The notes beneath the pieces were generated by a model. The model did no database searches. It saw only the letters and a list, made by a program, of their open reading frames with translations, and had not been told where the DNA came from. A stretch of 48,987 bases of DNA from Paracoccaceae bacterium (GTDB lineage Bacteria > Pseudomonadota > Alphaproteobacteria > Rhodobacterales > Rhodobacteraceae), in the NCBI GenBank assembly GCA_007134865.1, contig SLJW01000069.1:1-48987 (forward strand), given 5' to 3'. The number at the start of each line of letters is the position of its first letter. The first letter of the stretch is position 1. Below, one piece after another: positions 39,057 through 47,550 of the stretch. A program made the position numbers and the translations under genes.

Positions 39057-40631
39057 TCAGTTCTTCGCCACATTTCGAAGCAACAGTGCGAAAGAGGGTT
39101 CCAGTGTGAAATTCTCCACCCGGTCCGAATGAACAGCATTCTGCACCCAGTTTGCCACGAAGACCCACGGCGCATCCTCCTGAACAATCTCCTGCATCTC
39201 CTTATAGAGACGCGCGCGCTCCTCTGGGTCGGTTGCGACCCGCGCAGCTTCGAGCAACGCGTCCACTTCCGGGTTCGAGTAGTAGCCCGAGTTGAAGCCG
39301 CCTTGCTCTGGCCAAGCCTCGGTGCGCAGCGTCAGGAACGGCAGCGTGTCCGGGTCATTCGTCATCCAGGACATCTGCGCCATGTCGGCCTGCCCTTCGA
39401 GACCGGGGTTCACGCGGCCAAGGAAGGTGTTCCACTCATAGGTCTCGATGGTCACATCAAAGCCCACGGCAGCCAGATCAGCCTGCATGGCGGTGCCCAT
39501 CGGGATCGGGTCCAGCATCCCCGAGCCACCTTCGGTCACGAAAAAGGTGATCTCGGGCGCCTCCATCCCAGCTTCGGCCAGCAATTCCCGCGCGCGGTCA
39601 GGGTCATAGGGATAGGGGTCCAACCCCGCATAAGCCCAGTCAAAGGCCGGTGCGACAGGCCCAGACGATACGCCTGCCGTGCCCTCGAGTACGTCATTGA
39701 CGATCGCTTCCTTGTTGATGGCATAATTCGCCGCCTGGCGCACGCGCTTGTCTGCAAAGGGGCCTTCCTTGGCGTTCAGGATCAGGAACCAGACATGCGG
39801 GCCGATCTGGTCGACTACGCTAAAGCCCGGGCCCTCAAATTGCCCCAGCGCCACCGGCGGCACCTCGACCATGACATCGATCCCGCCCGACAGCATCTCG
39901 GCCACGCGGGTATTGGCGTCCGTTATCGGGCGGAAGATTACAGCCTCGAGATCAGGGGTGCCATCCCAGTAATCTTCGTTCCGCGTCACCACCACGCGTT
40001 CGTTCGAGCGCCATTCGGCGAACTGGAACGGCCCCGTGCCTGTCGGGTTGCGGCCAAAGTCGTCGCCATGCTCCATCACTGCGGCCGGCGAGACCATCAA
40101 ACCGGTGGGATAGGCCAGGTTCGACAGGAAGGGCGCAAACGGTTCGTTGAGTGTGAATTGCACGGTGCTCGCATCCAGCGCTTCGACATCTTCAATGGCG
40201 GCGAAGAAAAAGGACAGTGGGAAGGGACCAGTGAAATGATACGGGTGGTCTTCATCGAGCATCCGCTCGAAGTTCCAGACAACTGTTTCAGCGTCGAACG
40301 CCGTCCCGTCGTGGAAACTCACACCTTCGCGCAGGTTGAAGGTATAGACCAGCCCGTCATCACTGATGTCCCAGCTTTCGGCGAGCGCGGGTTCCACCTC
40401 CAGCGTGCCGGGGCGGTAGCGCACCAGCCCGTCATAGACATTCATCAGGATGCGGAAGTCGTTGGTAGCCGTGACCGCATGCGGATCGAGCGCCTGTGGC
40501 TCGGCGATCTGGCCTACGACCAGCACACCGGGTGGTGTCTGCGCCTGCGCAGGTGCGACCAGCGCTGTTGAGGCGAGAAGCGCGGCAGTCAAAACCCCCA
40601 AGCCGCGACGGGTTAGTGATACAAAGGCCAT
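39057..40631 (-). CDS. Periplasmic substrate-binding protein, SBP_bac_5 (DppA/OppA-like)
   Basis: This is a 524-residue protein with a Sec signal (LGVLTAALLASTALVAPAQA, cleavage after AQA). The mature part shows the family pattern: DFRILMNVYDGLVRYRPGT, LRPGVSF-like NLREGVSFHDGTAF, and NPTGTGPFQF. The start at ATG 40631 has GGGAG eight bases upstream; an ATG eight codons earlier has no ribosome site. It is the first gene of the importer operon. The ligand could be a dipeptide, oligopeptide, glutathione or another amide; sequence does not decide. Confidence 0.93.
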   Translation of the reverse strand: MAFVSLTRRGLGVLTAALLASTALVAPAQAQTPPGVLVVGQIAEPQALDPHAVTATNDFRILMNVYDGLVRYRPGTLEVEPALAESWDISDDGLVYTFNLREGVSFHDGTAFDAETVVWNFERMLDEDHPYHFTGPFPLSFFFAAIEDVEALDASTVQFTLNEPFAPFLSNLAYPTGLMVSPAAVMEHGDDFGRNPTGTGPFQFAEWRSNERVVVTRNEDYWDGTPDLEAVIFRPITDANTRVAEMLSGGIDVMVEVPPVALGQFEGPGFSVVDQIGPHVWFLILNAKEGPFADKRVRQAANYAINKEAIVNDVLEGTAGVSSGPVAPAFDWAYAGLDPYPYDPDRARELLAEAGMEAPEITFFVTEGGSGMLDPIPMGTAMQADLAAVGFDVTIETYEWNTFLGRVNPGLEGQADMAQMSWMTNDPDTLPFLTLRTEAWPEQGGFNSGYYSNPEVDALLEAARVATDPEERARLYKEMQEIVQEDAPWVFVANWVQNAVHSDRVENFTLEPSFALLLRNVAKN

Positions 40632-40670
40632 TTCCGGCACTCCCTGTTGCTGCATATCTTTGATAGAAAT

Positions 40671-40710
40671 TTATCATGATAATTTGCATCGGTCAAAATT
40701 TTCATGATAA
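40671..40710. promoter_or_regulatory. Paired TCATGA-centred palindromes (candidate FadR-family operators)
   Basis: TTATCATGATAA (40671-40682) is a perfect 12-base palindrome. TTTTCATGATAA (40699-40710) matches it with one change. Their centres are 28 bases apart and lie in the AT-rich 106-base divergent promoter region between the binding-protein and DUF1028 genes. Size and symmetry suit a GntR/FadR-type dimer, and such a regulator is encoded at the end of the same operon. One regulator controlling both directions is the simplest reading. Confidence 0.6.
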
Positions 40711-40737
40711 ATTGGCAGCGAACTGGGAAAGAAACGC

Positions 40738-41400
40738 ATGACATTTTCGATTCTTGCGCAAGATATGAGCAGCGGCGCCTTCGGAGGCGCTGCTGCGACC
40801 GGGTCACTCTGTGTTGGTGGCTGGGTCCTGCGCGGTGATTCGCGTGCAGGTCTGACGGCGTCACAGGGTGCCGCGCCCTCAACTCTCTGGGGTGAAGATG
40901 CCCTTGCGTCGATGCGCGAGGGGCGTGGGGCTGCGCAGGTGGTAAATCAGATTACTCGGGCCGATCGGGGGCGTGACTGGCGGCAACTGGCTGTGCTGGA
41001 CCGCAGCGGGGCTACGGCATGCCATACCGGCGACAAGAACACCGACTGGAAAGGTGCCGCGCTTGCGCCGGGTTTGGTTGTCTCTGGCAACCTGTTGGCA
41101 GGGCCCGAAGTGCTGGATGCGCTACGTGAGGGGTTTCTGAGCGCGCCCGGCCCGCTGCCGGAGCGGCTTCTGTCCGCTTTGCGCGCTGCCGAGGCGGCGG
41201 GTGGTGACCAGCGCGGCTTGCAATCCGCAGCACTTCTCGTGGTCGCCGATCACGCGCCACCGCTAACCCTGCGCATCGACTGGTCCGAGACCCCGCTGGC
41301 AGCACTGGACGCGCTCTACAAGCGCAGCCAGAGCGGTGACTACGCCGCCTGGCTGCCACGTGTGCCCACTCGAGACGACCCGGAGCGTGGACAAGAATGA
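40738..41400 (+). CDS. DUF1028 family protein
   Basis: This 220-residue protein starts TFSILAQDMSSGAFGGAAATGS, then shows GGWVLRGDSRAGLTASQG and GNLLAGPEVLDAL. These are characteristic of DUF1028, an Ntn-hydrolase-like family of unproven function often found beside amino-acid or peptide transport and catabolism genes. It is somewhat shorter than average, but the core is complete. It is divergent from the peptide importer and shares its promoter region and the two palindromes. A role in splitting an amide or peptide brought in by the importer is plausible but inferred from position only. Confidence 0.85.
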   Translation: MTFSILAQDMSSGAFGGAAATGSLCVGGWVLRGDSRAGLTASQGAAPSTLWGEDALASMREGRGAAQVVNQITRADRGRDWRQLAVLDRSGATACHTGDKNTDWKGAALAPGLVVSGNLLAGPEVLDALREGFLSAPGPLPERLLSALRAAEAAGGDQRGLQSAALLVVADHAPPLTLRIDWSETPLAALDALYKRSQSGDYAAWLPRVPTRDDPERGQE

Positions 41401-41763
41401 TCCTCGCTACAAGGCAGACGCCGCTCTTGCCTCCGAGTCACGAAGCGAAGGGGTGTTGCATTTCGGGTGGGGCGGAAGGATGCAGGCAGTTTCAGCCTTG
41501 GAGGCGAATAACCTTGGGCTGTAGGCGCCGCCCAAACCTCGGGCAACGTACTTGAACACAACCACATTTTGGTCGCTCCTCTCACAGTTGCGCGAGTGTT
41601 ACTGGAAATCGCGCATTGCGCCCCCACCTTTACTGTTGTGACGCCGGACCGGAACATCCGCGTCTGTATTGTTACTGTCCCTCGTTCCGCACCTGTGCCC
41701 GGCCTGATGGCCGGGCTTTTTTTCGTCTTGCACCCCGGGCGCCAGCGCGCCACCATCGCCGCC
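41401..41763 (+). other. Gap of 363 bases ending in a strong terminator; possible small RNA
   Basis: No protein family is recognisable here on either strand. A strong terminator lies at 41697-41723, about 300 bases past the DUF1028 stop and only 40 bases before the CoA-binding gene start. That is far for a simple mRNA end, so a short transcript starting inside the gap and ending at this terminator is possible. I could not identify its promoter. Confidence 0.3.
41697..41723 (+). terminator. Rho-independent terminator
   Basis: GCCCGGC and GCCGGGC pair across a short loop (CTGATG region), followed directly by seven Ts. It ends transcription on the plus strand, from the DUF1028 gene or from a separate short transcript. 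Confidence 0.85.
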
Positions 41764-42234
41764 ATGACACGCCCCAACGATGCAACGCTGCGCAAGATCC
41801 TCGACGAGACCCGCGTGATCGCGGTGGTCGGGGTATCGCCCAACCCGGTGCGACCCAGCTATTATGTGGCGCGCTATCTGCAACTGAAGGGCTATCGGGT
41901 GATCCCGGTAAACCCGGTGCATGCCGGTATCACGCTCTTTGGCGAGACTGTACGTCCCAACCTCGCGGAATGCCCGGATGATGTGGATATGGTCGATATC
42001 TTCCGCCGGTCCGAAACCGTGCCACCGATTGTCGAGGAGGCACTGGCGCATCTGCCGAAGCTGCGCACGGTCTGGATGCAGATCGGGGTGCAGAATGCCC
42101 AGGCAGCCGAGATGGCGCGGGCGCGGGAGGTCCAAGTCGTCGAGAACCTCTGCCCAAAGATGGAGTATCAGCGCCTCTATGGCGAGCTGCGCATGGGCGG
42201 AATCAATACAGGCATTCTCTCGTCGCGCCTGTGA
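41764..42234 (+). CDS. CoA-binding domain protein (YccU-like)
   Basis: This 156-residue single-domain protein has a Rossmann-like CoA-binding fold: VIAVVGVSPNPVRPSYYVARYLQLKGYRV, VDMVDIFRRSETVP, VWMQIGVQN and the end motif VVENLCPKMEY. The cysteine in LCP is conserved in the family. Function is unproven; relatives bind CoA. No Shine-Dalgarno lies before the ATG, and the terminator is only 40 bases upstream, so the message may have a very short leader. It converges on the EamA transporter gene. Confidence 0.88.
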   Translation: MTRPNDATLRKILDETRVIAVVGVSPNPVRPSYYVARYLQLKGYRVIPVNPVHAGITLFGETVRPNLAECPDDVDMVDIFRRSETVPPIVEEALAHLPKLRTVWMQIGVQNAQAAEMARAREVQVVENLCPKMEYQRLYGELRMGGINTGILSSRL

Positions 42235-42282
42235 CCCAGCTTCAATCGGTGCGGCTGAGCCCTGGAGCACCGAAAACCTGCA

Positions 42283-43185
42283 TCATCGCCCGAACTCCAC
42301 GATCATGGCCCCCAGCGCAATCATCACCATCAGCGCGAGTTTACGCGGCCCGACCCGCTCCTTGAGGATGAACCAGCCTATCAGCGCGGCAAACACGGTC
42401 GAGGTTTCGCGCAGGATCGCAGCCTCCCCGACTTTGCCGATCAGCGTGGCAACCATAACCGAGCCAAAACTAACATAGCCGATCAGGGCACCGGCAAAAC
42501 CGCGCAGCATCAATGGGCGCAGGTCGGGGGGATAGGCCATGCGCCGATAGCGCAGCGCGGCGAGGATGGCGAAATCGATGGAGGACAGGAAAAAGAACCA
42601 CGCGACAAAGCCCAGCGGATCGCCCGAGAGCCGGATCGCCCACGCGTCATAGGTGGTGTAGAGCGCGACCGTGACCCCGCCCACAAGCGCCCAGACCAAC
42701 CCGATCTTGAGTGCGCGCAGGTCGATCTGTTCTTCCGACAGGTTGCGCAGCGCCAGCAGCAGAATACCGCCCGATAGGCAGGCCACACCCAGCCATTGCA
42801 ACGCGGTGTAGCGTTCGCCAAAGATAATCATAGCCGCAAAGATCGTGATCAGCGGCCCGGTGCCACGCACAACCGGATAAACTACAGTGAAGGCCGCCCG
42901 CTCATAGGCCAGCGCCATGGCCAGCTTGTAGAGGAAATGGATCACCACCACCCCAACCAGCACGGGCCACATGAAGGGCGCAGGCGGGCCGAAATAGAAC
43001 AGCGCGACGGGGCCTGCGATGATGACCAACCAGAAATCGATCGCGCCGCGGGTCAGCCACGGGTCGTGCAACCCCTTCTGCAAGGCACCGAAAATTGCAT
43101 GGGCAAGGGCCGCTGTCAGCGCGAGGATGGTCGCCAGCCGCGCGCCCTCAGGCGTGCCCGCAATCGAGAGCAGCCATTCATTCAT
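42283..43185 (-). CDS. EamA/DMT-family transporter
   Basis: This 300-residue protein has ten hydrophobic segments in two EamA repeats. The ends of the repeats show FTVVYPVVRGTGPLITIFAAMIIFGE and AILRETSTVFAALIGWFILKER, the typical last-helix signature of drug/metabolite transporters. It probably exports a small metabolite or amino acid; the substrate is unknown. It is a single gene between convergent and codirectional neighbours. Confidence 0.9.
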   Translation of the reverse strand: MNEWLLSIAGTPEGARLATILALTAALAHAIFGALQKGLHDPWLTRGAIDFWLVIIAGPVALFYFGPPAPFMWPVLVGVVVIHFLYKLAMALAYERAAFTVVYPVVRGTGPLITIFAAMIIFGERYTALQWLGVACLSGGILLLALRNLSEEQIDLRALKIGLVWALVGGVTVALYTTYDAWAIRLSGDPLGFVAWFFFLSSIDFAILAALRYRRMAYPPDLRPLMLRGFAGALIGYVSFGSVMVATLIGKVGEAAILRETSTVFAALIGWFILKERVGPRKLALMVMIALGAMIVEFGR

Positions 43186-43250
43186 CGCGCGGCCCCGTAG
43201 TTACTTAACATGTGTCGTGTATCGGAGCGGCAGGGGGGCTACAAGCCCGA

Positions 43251-43562
43251 TCAGGTGCGCGAGGCTTTTTCATCCAGGCCCGAGACACCCTCGCGACGCG
43301 CGAGCTCGATCTCGATTTCCGCGAGCGTCACACCCCGCGCCGCGCACATGACCAGCAGATGATAGAGCACATCAGCGGCCTCGGAGGTCAGCTGCTCGGG
43401 ATCACCCTTCACGGCTTCGATCACCGCCTCGACAGCCTCTTCACCGAATTTCTCGGCACATTTCTCGGGGCCCTTGGCCAGTAGCTTCGCGGTCCAGCTT
43501 GTCTCCGGGTCGGCACCAACCCGCGCAGCAATGGTGTCTGCCAAGCGTTGCAGCGCGCTCAT
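43251..43562 (-). CDS. hisE: Phosphoribosyl-ATP diphosphatase
   Basis: This 103-residue protein hydrolyses phosphoribosyl-ATP to phosphoribosyl-AMP, the second step of histidine synthesis. The all-alpha MazG-like core shows [17 protein letters not shown] and [12 protein letters not shown], with the conserved acidic residues that bind Mg. The ATG overlaps the hisF stop by ATGA, so translation is coupled. It stands alone, without a fused HisI domain, as is usual for this group. Confidence 0.95.
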   Translation of the reverse strand: MSALQRLADTIAARVGADPETSWTAKLLAKGPEKCAEKFGEEAVEAVIEAVKGDPEQLTSEAADVLYHLLVMCAARGVTLAEIEIELARREGVSGLDEKASRT

Positions 43563-44320
43563 GCCAGCCTCACTGGAATACCGGCGGCGGCCATATGGGC
43601 TTTCGCCTCGCCGATGGTGAATTCGCCGAAATGAAAGATCGAGGCTGCCAGCACCGCCGAGGCGCCTGCAACTGTCACCCCTTCGACGAGGTGATCCAGC
43701 GTGCCCACCCCGCCCGAGGCAATGACGGGAATGCCCACCGCATCGACAATCGTGCGCGTGAGCGGCAGATTGAACCCCGCCTTTGTCCCGTCCCGATCCA
43801 TCGAGGTCAGGAGTATCTCGCCAGCTCCCTTCGTGGCCACCGTTCGGGCGAATTCGACCGCATCCACCCCGGTCGGCCTGCGCCCGCCATGGGTGAAGAT
43901 CTGCCACTCCCCCGGCCCCACGGTCTTGGCGTCAATCGCGACGACAATGCACTGGCTGCCGAACCGGTCCGCCGCGCGAGCTACGACGTCCGGGTCCGCT
44001 ACAGCGGCAGAGTTGAACGACACCTTGTCTGCGCCTGCCAGCAGCAGCGCCCGAACATCCTCGACCGTGCGTACCCCGCCCCCGACGGTCAGCGGCATGA
44101 AGCAGTTTTCCGCTGTGCGCGTGACCAGATCGAACATGGTGCCACGGTTTTCATGGGTCGCGTGAATGTCCAGAAAGCACAGTTCATCGGCACCGGCAGC
44201 GTCATAGGCCTTCGCGGCCTCGACCGGATCGCCCGCATCGCGCAGATCGACGAAATTCACGCCCTTGACCACACGGCCATCGGCAACGTCCAGACAGGGG
44301 ATGATGCGGGTCTTGAGCAT
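43559..44320 (-). CDS. hisF: Imidazole glycerol phosphate synthase, cyclase subunit
   Basis: This 253-residue (beta/alpha)8 barrel closes the imidazole ring of imidazole-glycerol phosphate using ammonia from HisH. Both catalytic aspartates are visible: [15 protein letters not shown] near the N-terminus and VAIDAK in the middle. The phosphate-binding loops VGGGVRT and IASGGVG are intact. Its glutaminase partner hisH and the isomerase hisA are not next to it here; upstream is a divergent zinc-finger gene. Confidence 0.96.
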   Translation of the reverse strand: MLKTRIIPCLDVADGRVVKGVNFVDLRDAGDPVEAAKAYDAAGADELCFLDIHATHENRGTMFDLVTRTAENCFMPLTVGGGVRTVEDVRALLLAGADKVSFNSAAVADPDVVARAADRFGSQCIVVAIDAKTVGPGEWQIFTHGGRRPTGVDAVEFARTVATKGAGEILLTSMDRDGTKAGFNLPLTRTIVDAVGIPVIASGGVGTLDHLVEGVTVAGASAVLAASIFHFGEFTIGEAKAHMAAAGIPVRLA

Positions 44321-44428
44321 GGCCCCCTCATAGCCCCTGCCGCGAGGGGCGAAAAGAGGCATTTGACACGGATCAATGACGCGGGTTTTCCGGCGGTGCA
44401 GTCTGGGCTTAACCGATGGAGGACGAAA

Positions 44429-44749
44429 ATGACTGTAGCAATTGCCGACCGCGCCGAGCAGATCCGTGACCGCAAGCGCGAGCTTCTTGCCCGCATGACC
44501 TATGTCGATCAGGAACTGCACCACGAGGCCAACCCAGACTGGGAGGACAGCGCGACCGAGAGCGAACAGGACGAGCCGCTGGAGGCGCTGGGCCTAGCGG
44601 CACAACAGGAAATCCGCATGCTCGACGCGGCACTCGCCCGGATCACCGAGGGGGAGTATGGCTTCTGCACCAAATGCGGTGCGCAAATCAGCGAAGAGCG
44701 GCTCGACCTTTTGCCTGCGACGCCCTTCTGTCGGAATTGCGCGACCTGA
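44429..44749 (+). CDS. TraR/DksA family zinc-finger protein
   Basis: This 106-residue protein has an N-terminal coiled coil with the acidic [16 protein letters not shown] segment. A C4 zinc finger follows (CTKCG ... CRNC). That is the layout of short DksA/TraR-type proteins that act at the RNA polymerase secondary channel. It is smaller than DksA proper. GGAGG lies seven bases before the ATG. It is divergent from hisF, with about 108 bases of shared promoter region. Confidence 0.9.
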   Translation: MTVAIADRAEQIRDRKRELLARMTYVDQELHHEANPDWEDSATESEQDEPLEALGLAAQQEIRMLDAALARITEGEYGFCTKCGAQISEERLDLLPATPFCRNCAT

Positions 44750-44919
44750 GCATGCTGGTTTCTTCGGGCCGCAGCGGTCTTGGCGCTGCGCAATCCTGCT
44801 GATGGACGCGGTCTTGTAGCGTATTCCCACGCTCCTGTGCGCGTTCAATCGTCTTTGGTGGCAAGCTGTCGGGAGGCACTTTGCAACGGGTGCCTTGGAC
44901 CAGCGTGGAGGATTTGCCC

Positions 44920-45849
44920 ATGGGCGCCACGAAAACGTCGCAGCCTATCCGCAGTCTCCGCGTGGGCACTACCGGGATAGGCAGCATGCATCCCGAGCAC
45001 CGTTATGGCTCCCGGCTACCGGTTCTGCTCTGGGTGCTGTTGTCGCGGCGCTGGGTCGACGGCGTGCCCGTGCATTTCTTCGTCATTGATCATCGAGATG
45101 GGCTGGTGTTGTTCGACACGGGGCTGGACCCGACAATTGCCCGCGACCCTCGCGCCTATCTGCGCAGTGCGCTGGGCGTGTTTTTCCTAAAGCGGCTGTT
45201 CCGCTGGCAGACCACGCCCAAGGACAATGTCAGCGATGAATTGGCGCGCATGGGCCATGATGTTCGTGATGTGCGCAAGGTGGTCTTCTCGCACCTGCAT
45301 TTCGACCACACAGGCTGCATCGATCACCTGCTCCATGCCGAGCTTTTCGCGCCGCGTCGCGAATGGCAGGCGCTGATCCAGTCCAAGTCCGAGCGCAAAT
45401 GGTATCTGCGCCAGCATGTCGACCGCCCCGGCGCGCGATGGACACTGTTCGACATGCAGCCCTGCGACGACCCTGATCTGGCCCCGTTCGATCATTGTTT
45501 CGATGTGATGGGTGACGGCTCCATCGTGCTGTTGCCGACACCGGGTCATACGGAGGGGTCGGTCTCGATGCTGCTGCGCAGCGCTGGCCTGCCGCCGATC
45601 CTGCTGATCGCTGATCTTGCTTTCGAACTCGGCATGCTCATGGAAGACCAAATGCCCGGCGTGGGCGAGGATTTCGAGGCAATGCGCGATTCTTATGCCA
45701 AGGTGCGAAAGCTCCGCGTGCGATTGCCGGGGCTGGTGATCCTGCCAAGCCATGACATGCAGACCATCAGCCGTCTCTCCGAGGCCCTGCCTGACCAAGC
45801 TAGTCCCGAAACACCTTCGCCGCCAGCAGGATCCGCGACACAGCGGTGA
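44920..45849 (+). CDS. MBL-fold metallohydrolase (AHL-lactonase-like)
   Basis: This 309-residue protein has the metallo-beta-lactamase motifs in order: HLHFDHTG (HxHxDH), PTPGHTEGS, ADLAFE and a final PSHD. They form a two-metal site. General layout and length resemble the N-acyl-homoserine-lactonase branch, but that branch also holds other lactonases and esterases, so quorum quenching is only a possibility. The ATG at 44920 has GGAGGA seven bases upstream. The 3' end overlaps the convergent phosphatidyltransferase gene by 50 bases. Confidence 0.88.
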   Translation: MGATKTSQPIRSLRVGTTGIGSMHPEHRYGSRLPVLLWVLLSRRWVDGVPVHFFVIDHRDGLVLFDTGLDPTIARDPRAYLRSALGVFFLKRLFRWQTTPKDNVSDELARMGHDVRDVRKVVFSHLHFDHTGCIDHLLHAELFAPRREWQALIQSKSERKWYLRQHVDRPGARWTLFDMQPCDDPDLAPFDHCFDVMGDGSIVLLPTPGHTEGSVSMLLRSAGLPPILLIADLAFELGMLMEDQMPGVGEDFEAMRDSYAKVRKLRVRLPGLVILPSHDMQTISRLSEALPDQASPETPSPPAGSATQR

Positions 45850-46408
45850 TCAGGCAAAGCACACCAAAACCCCAGGCCAGCGGCGCAAACCAGTCCGGAA
45901 ACAGGCACAGGAGTAGGAAGAACAGGATCGTCTCGGTCCCCTCCAGCAGCCCGCCCGTGAAATAGAGCGTCTTGACCCCATGCGCATCGCTCTGCATCCG
46001 ACGCTTTTCGGCGAGCACGGAAAAGCCCAGAAACGAGCCTGCATTGACGTAAAAGCTCAACAGCAGGAACGCGCCCGCCACGCCGTGAGCCGTCGGGTCT
46101 AGGATAACAAAGGCAAGCGGGATCGCTGCATAGAAGACGTAATCGCAGGTTATGTCGAGATAGCCACCGAAATCGCTCACCCCCCGCACCCGCGCCACAG
46201 CGCCATCCAGCCCGTCGGCCAGTCGCGAGGCAAGGATGAGCAGCATCGCGACCGCGAAAGCTTCCGCCACCACGGCCGCCGCCGCAGCCAGCCCCAGTGC
46301 GAGCCCGATCAGCGTGACCAGATTGGCCGAGATGCCCGTCCGCGCGATGACCCCGCCCATGCGGTTCAGTGGCGGTTCGATAAAGGGGCGGAGGTGACGG
46401 TCGAGCAT
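45800..46408 (-). CDS. CDP-alcohol phosphatidyltransferase family protein
   Basis: This 202-residue membrane enzyme has about six hydrophobic segments. The family motif is complete as ADGLDGAVAR, followed by GGYLDITCD (D1xxD2G1xxAR...G2xxxD3xxxD4). It transfers a phosphatidyl or similar group from a CDP-linked donor to an alcohol. No conserved acceptor feature lets me name it as PgsA, PssA or a head-group variant. It is tail-to-tail with the MBL gene, their coding ends overlapping by 50 bases. Confidence 0.9.
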   Translation of the reverse strand: MLDRHLRPFIEPPLNRMGGVIARTGISANLVTLIGLALGLAAAAAVVAEAFAVAMLLILASRLADGLDGAVARVRGVSDFGGYLDITCDYVFYAAIPLAFVILDPTAHGVAGAFLLLSFYVNAGSFLGFSVLAEKRRMQSDAHGVKTLYFTGGLLEGTETILFFLLLCLFPDWFAPLAWGFGVLCLITAVSRILLAAKVFRD

Positions 46409-46483
46409 TCCACGGCTCTCACTGAGATAGCATGGCCAAAGACCACACCAAGCAGCTAAACCGAAAAACGGCCGGGTGACAGA

Positions 46484-46906
46484 TCAATTTGTCTTGCGTG
46501 TCGGGATGAAGGGCAGCGGCAGGACCGGCACACCTTCAGCAATCAGCGCTTTGGCGTCTTCCGGTCGCGCCTCGCCGTGGATCGGCCGATCCGGAACCTC
46601 GCCCAGATACATGGCGCGGGCTTCGGACGTGAAGCGTTCACCGACATAATCAGAGTTGGCCTCAATCTCGGCGCGCAGGCGTTGTAGCTCCTCGGGTAAT
46701 TCCGGAGATTTCTCGCGCTTGTTTTCGGACGCTGGCTGCGTGGGTTTTGCAACGACAGGCGTCATCAACGCCTTCTCGATCGCGCTGTCACCGCAGACAG
46801 GACAGGTCAGAAGCCCGCGCGATTGCAAGCCCTCGAAAGCGGTTCCCGACTGGAACCAGCTCTCAAAGACATGGCCTTCAGAACAACGCAATGCGAATTT
46901 GATCAT
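46484..46906 (-). CDS. DUF1178 family protein
   Basis: This 140-residue protein starts IKFALRCSEGHVFESWFQSG and continues with LTCPVCGDSAIEKALMTPVV. Those cysteines suggest a zinc ribbon (CSEGH ... CPVC). The C-terminal part has MYLGEVPDRPIHGEA, typical of DUF1178, a conserved alphaproteobacterial family without known function. The ATG at 46906 gives the family N-terminus; a start ten codons earlier does not. It is divergent from the glutathione peroxidase gene. Confidence 0.88.
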   Translation of the reverse strand: MIKFALRCSEGHVFESWFQSGTAFEGLQSRGLLTCPVCGDSAIEKALMTPVVAKPTQPASENKREKSPELPEELQRLRAEIEANSDYVGERFTSEARAMYLGEVPDRPIHGEARPEDAKALIAEGVPVLPLPFIPTRKTN

Positions 46907-47022
46907 GTCAAAAGCTCTGCACAACTCGAGCGTCAAGTAAAGAGGTCGATTCTTAAATCAAGGTGAGCTGACTTGCTCCATTCGCGGTCTCCGCTACTCT
47001 TGGTGATTGAAAGGAGTACGCG

Positions 47023-47532
47023 ATGCGCCTGTTGCTGACTTGTCTGTTTTGCCTGACCATGGCTTTGCCCGCAAGGGCGTTCACTTTCACGGCGCTCGAT
47101 GGCAGCCGGATCGATCTCTCCGAGTGGCGGGGGCAACCCGTGTTGGTGGTCAACACGGCCTCGCTGTGCGGTTTCACACGGCAATATGGGGACATGCAGG
47201 CGCTCTATGAGACTTACGGTCCGCGGGGGCTGGTCGTGCTGGCGGTACCGTCGGATGATTTCCGGCAAGAGCTGTCAAGCAACGAGGAGGTGGCCGATTT
47301 CTGCCGCGTGCAAACCGGGCTGACCTTTCCGATCACGCAGATCACTCCGGTAAGGGGAGCGGATGCGCATCCGTTCTATCGCTGGCTGGCCGAGCAGCAT
47401 GGGCATGTGCCGTCGTGGAATTTCAACAAGGCATTGCTCGACCCCGAGGGCGACTTGATCGGCTTCTGGGGGTCCGGGACCCGTCCGACGGCGCGCGCCA
47501 TCACTCGCCCGATCCGTTCGCATCTGCGCTGA
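47023..47532 (+). CDS. Exported glutathione peroxidase family protein
   Basis: This 169-residue thioredoxin-fold peroxidase has an N-terminal signal peptide (LLLTCLFCLTMALPARA), so it should act in the periplasm. The peroxidatic cysteine is in NTASLCGFTRQY. The VLAVPSDDF and WNFNK segments place the other active-site residues. The resolving region differs from classical GPx, as in other bacterial thioredoxin-type members. It likely reduces peroxides using thioredoxin-like donors rather than glutathione. GGAG precedes the ATG. The HDAC-like gene follows 18 bases later, suggesting an operon. Confidence 0.9.
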   Translation: MRLLLTCLFCLTMALPARAFTFTALDGSRIDLSEWRGQPVLVVNTASLCGFTRQYGDMQALYETYGPRGLVVLAVPSDDFRQELSSNEEVADFCRVQTGLTFPITQITPVRGADAHPFYRWLAEQHGHVPSWNFNKALLDPEGDLIGFWGSGTRPTARAITRPIRSHLR

Positions 47533-47550
47533 GATGGCGACTTTCGCGGA

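Noticed and set aside
38604-40571. Plus-strand frame of about 655 codons antisense to the importer genes
   Set aside because: Mirror of clear binding-protein and permease genes; no start context and no recognisable features.
43236-43248. Small hairpin GGGCT-ACA-AGCCC after hisE
   Set aside because: Only five base pairs and no T-run; too weak to call a terminator.
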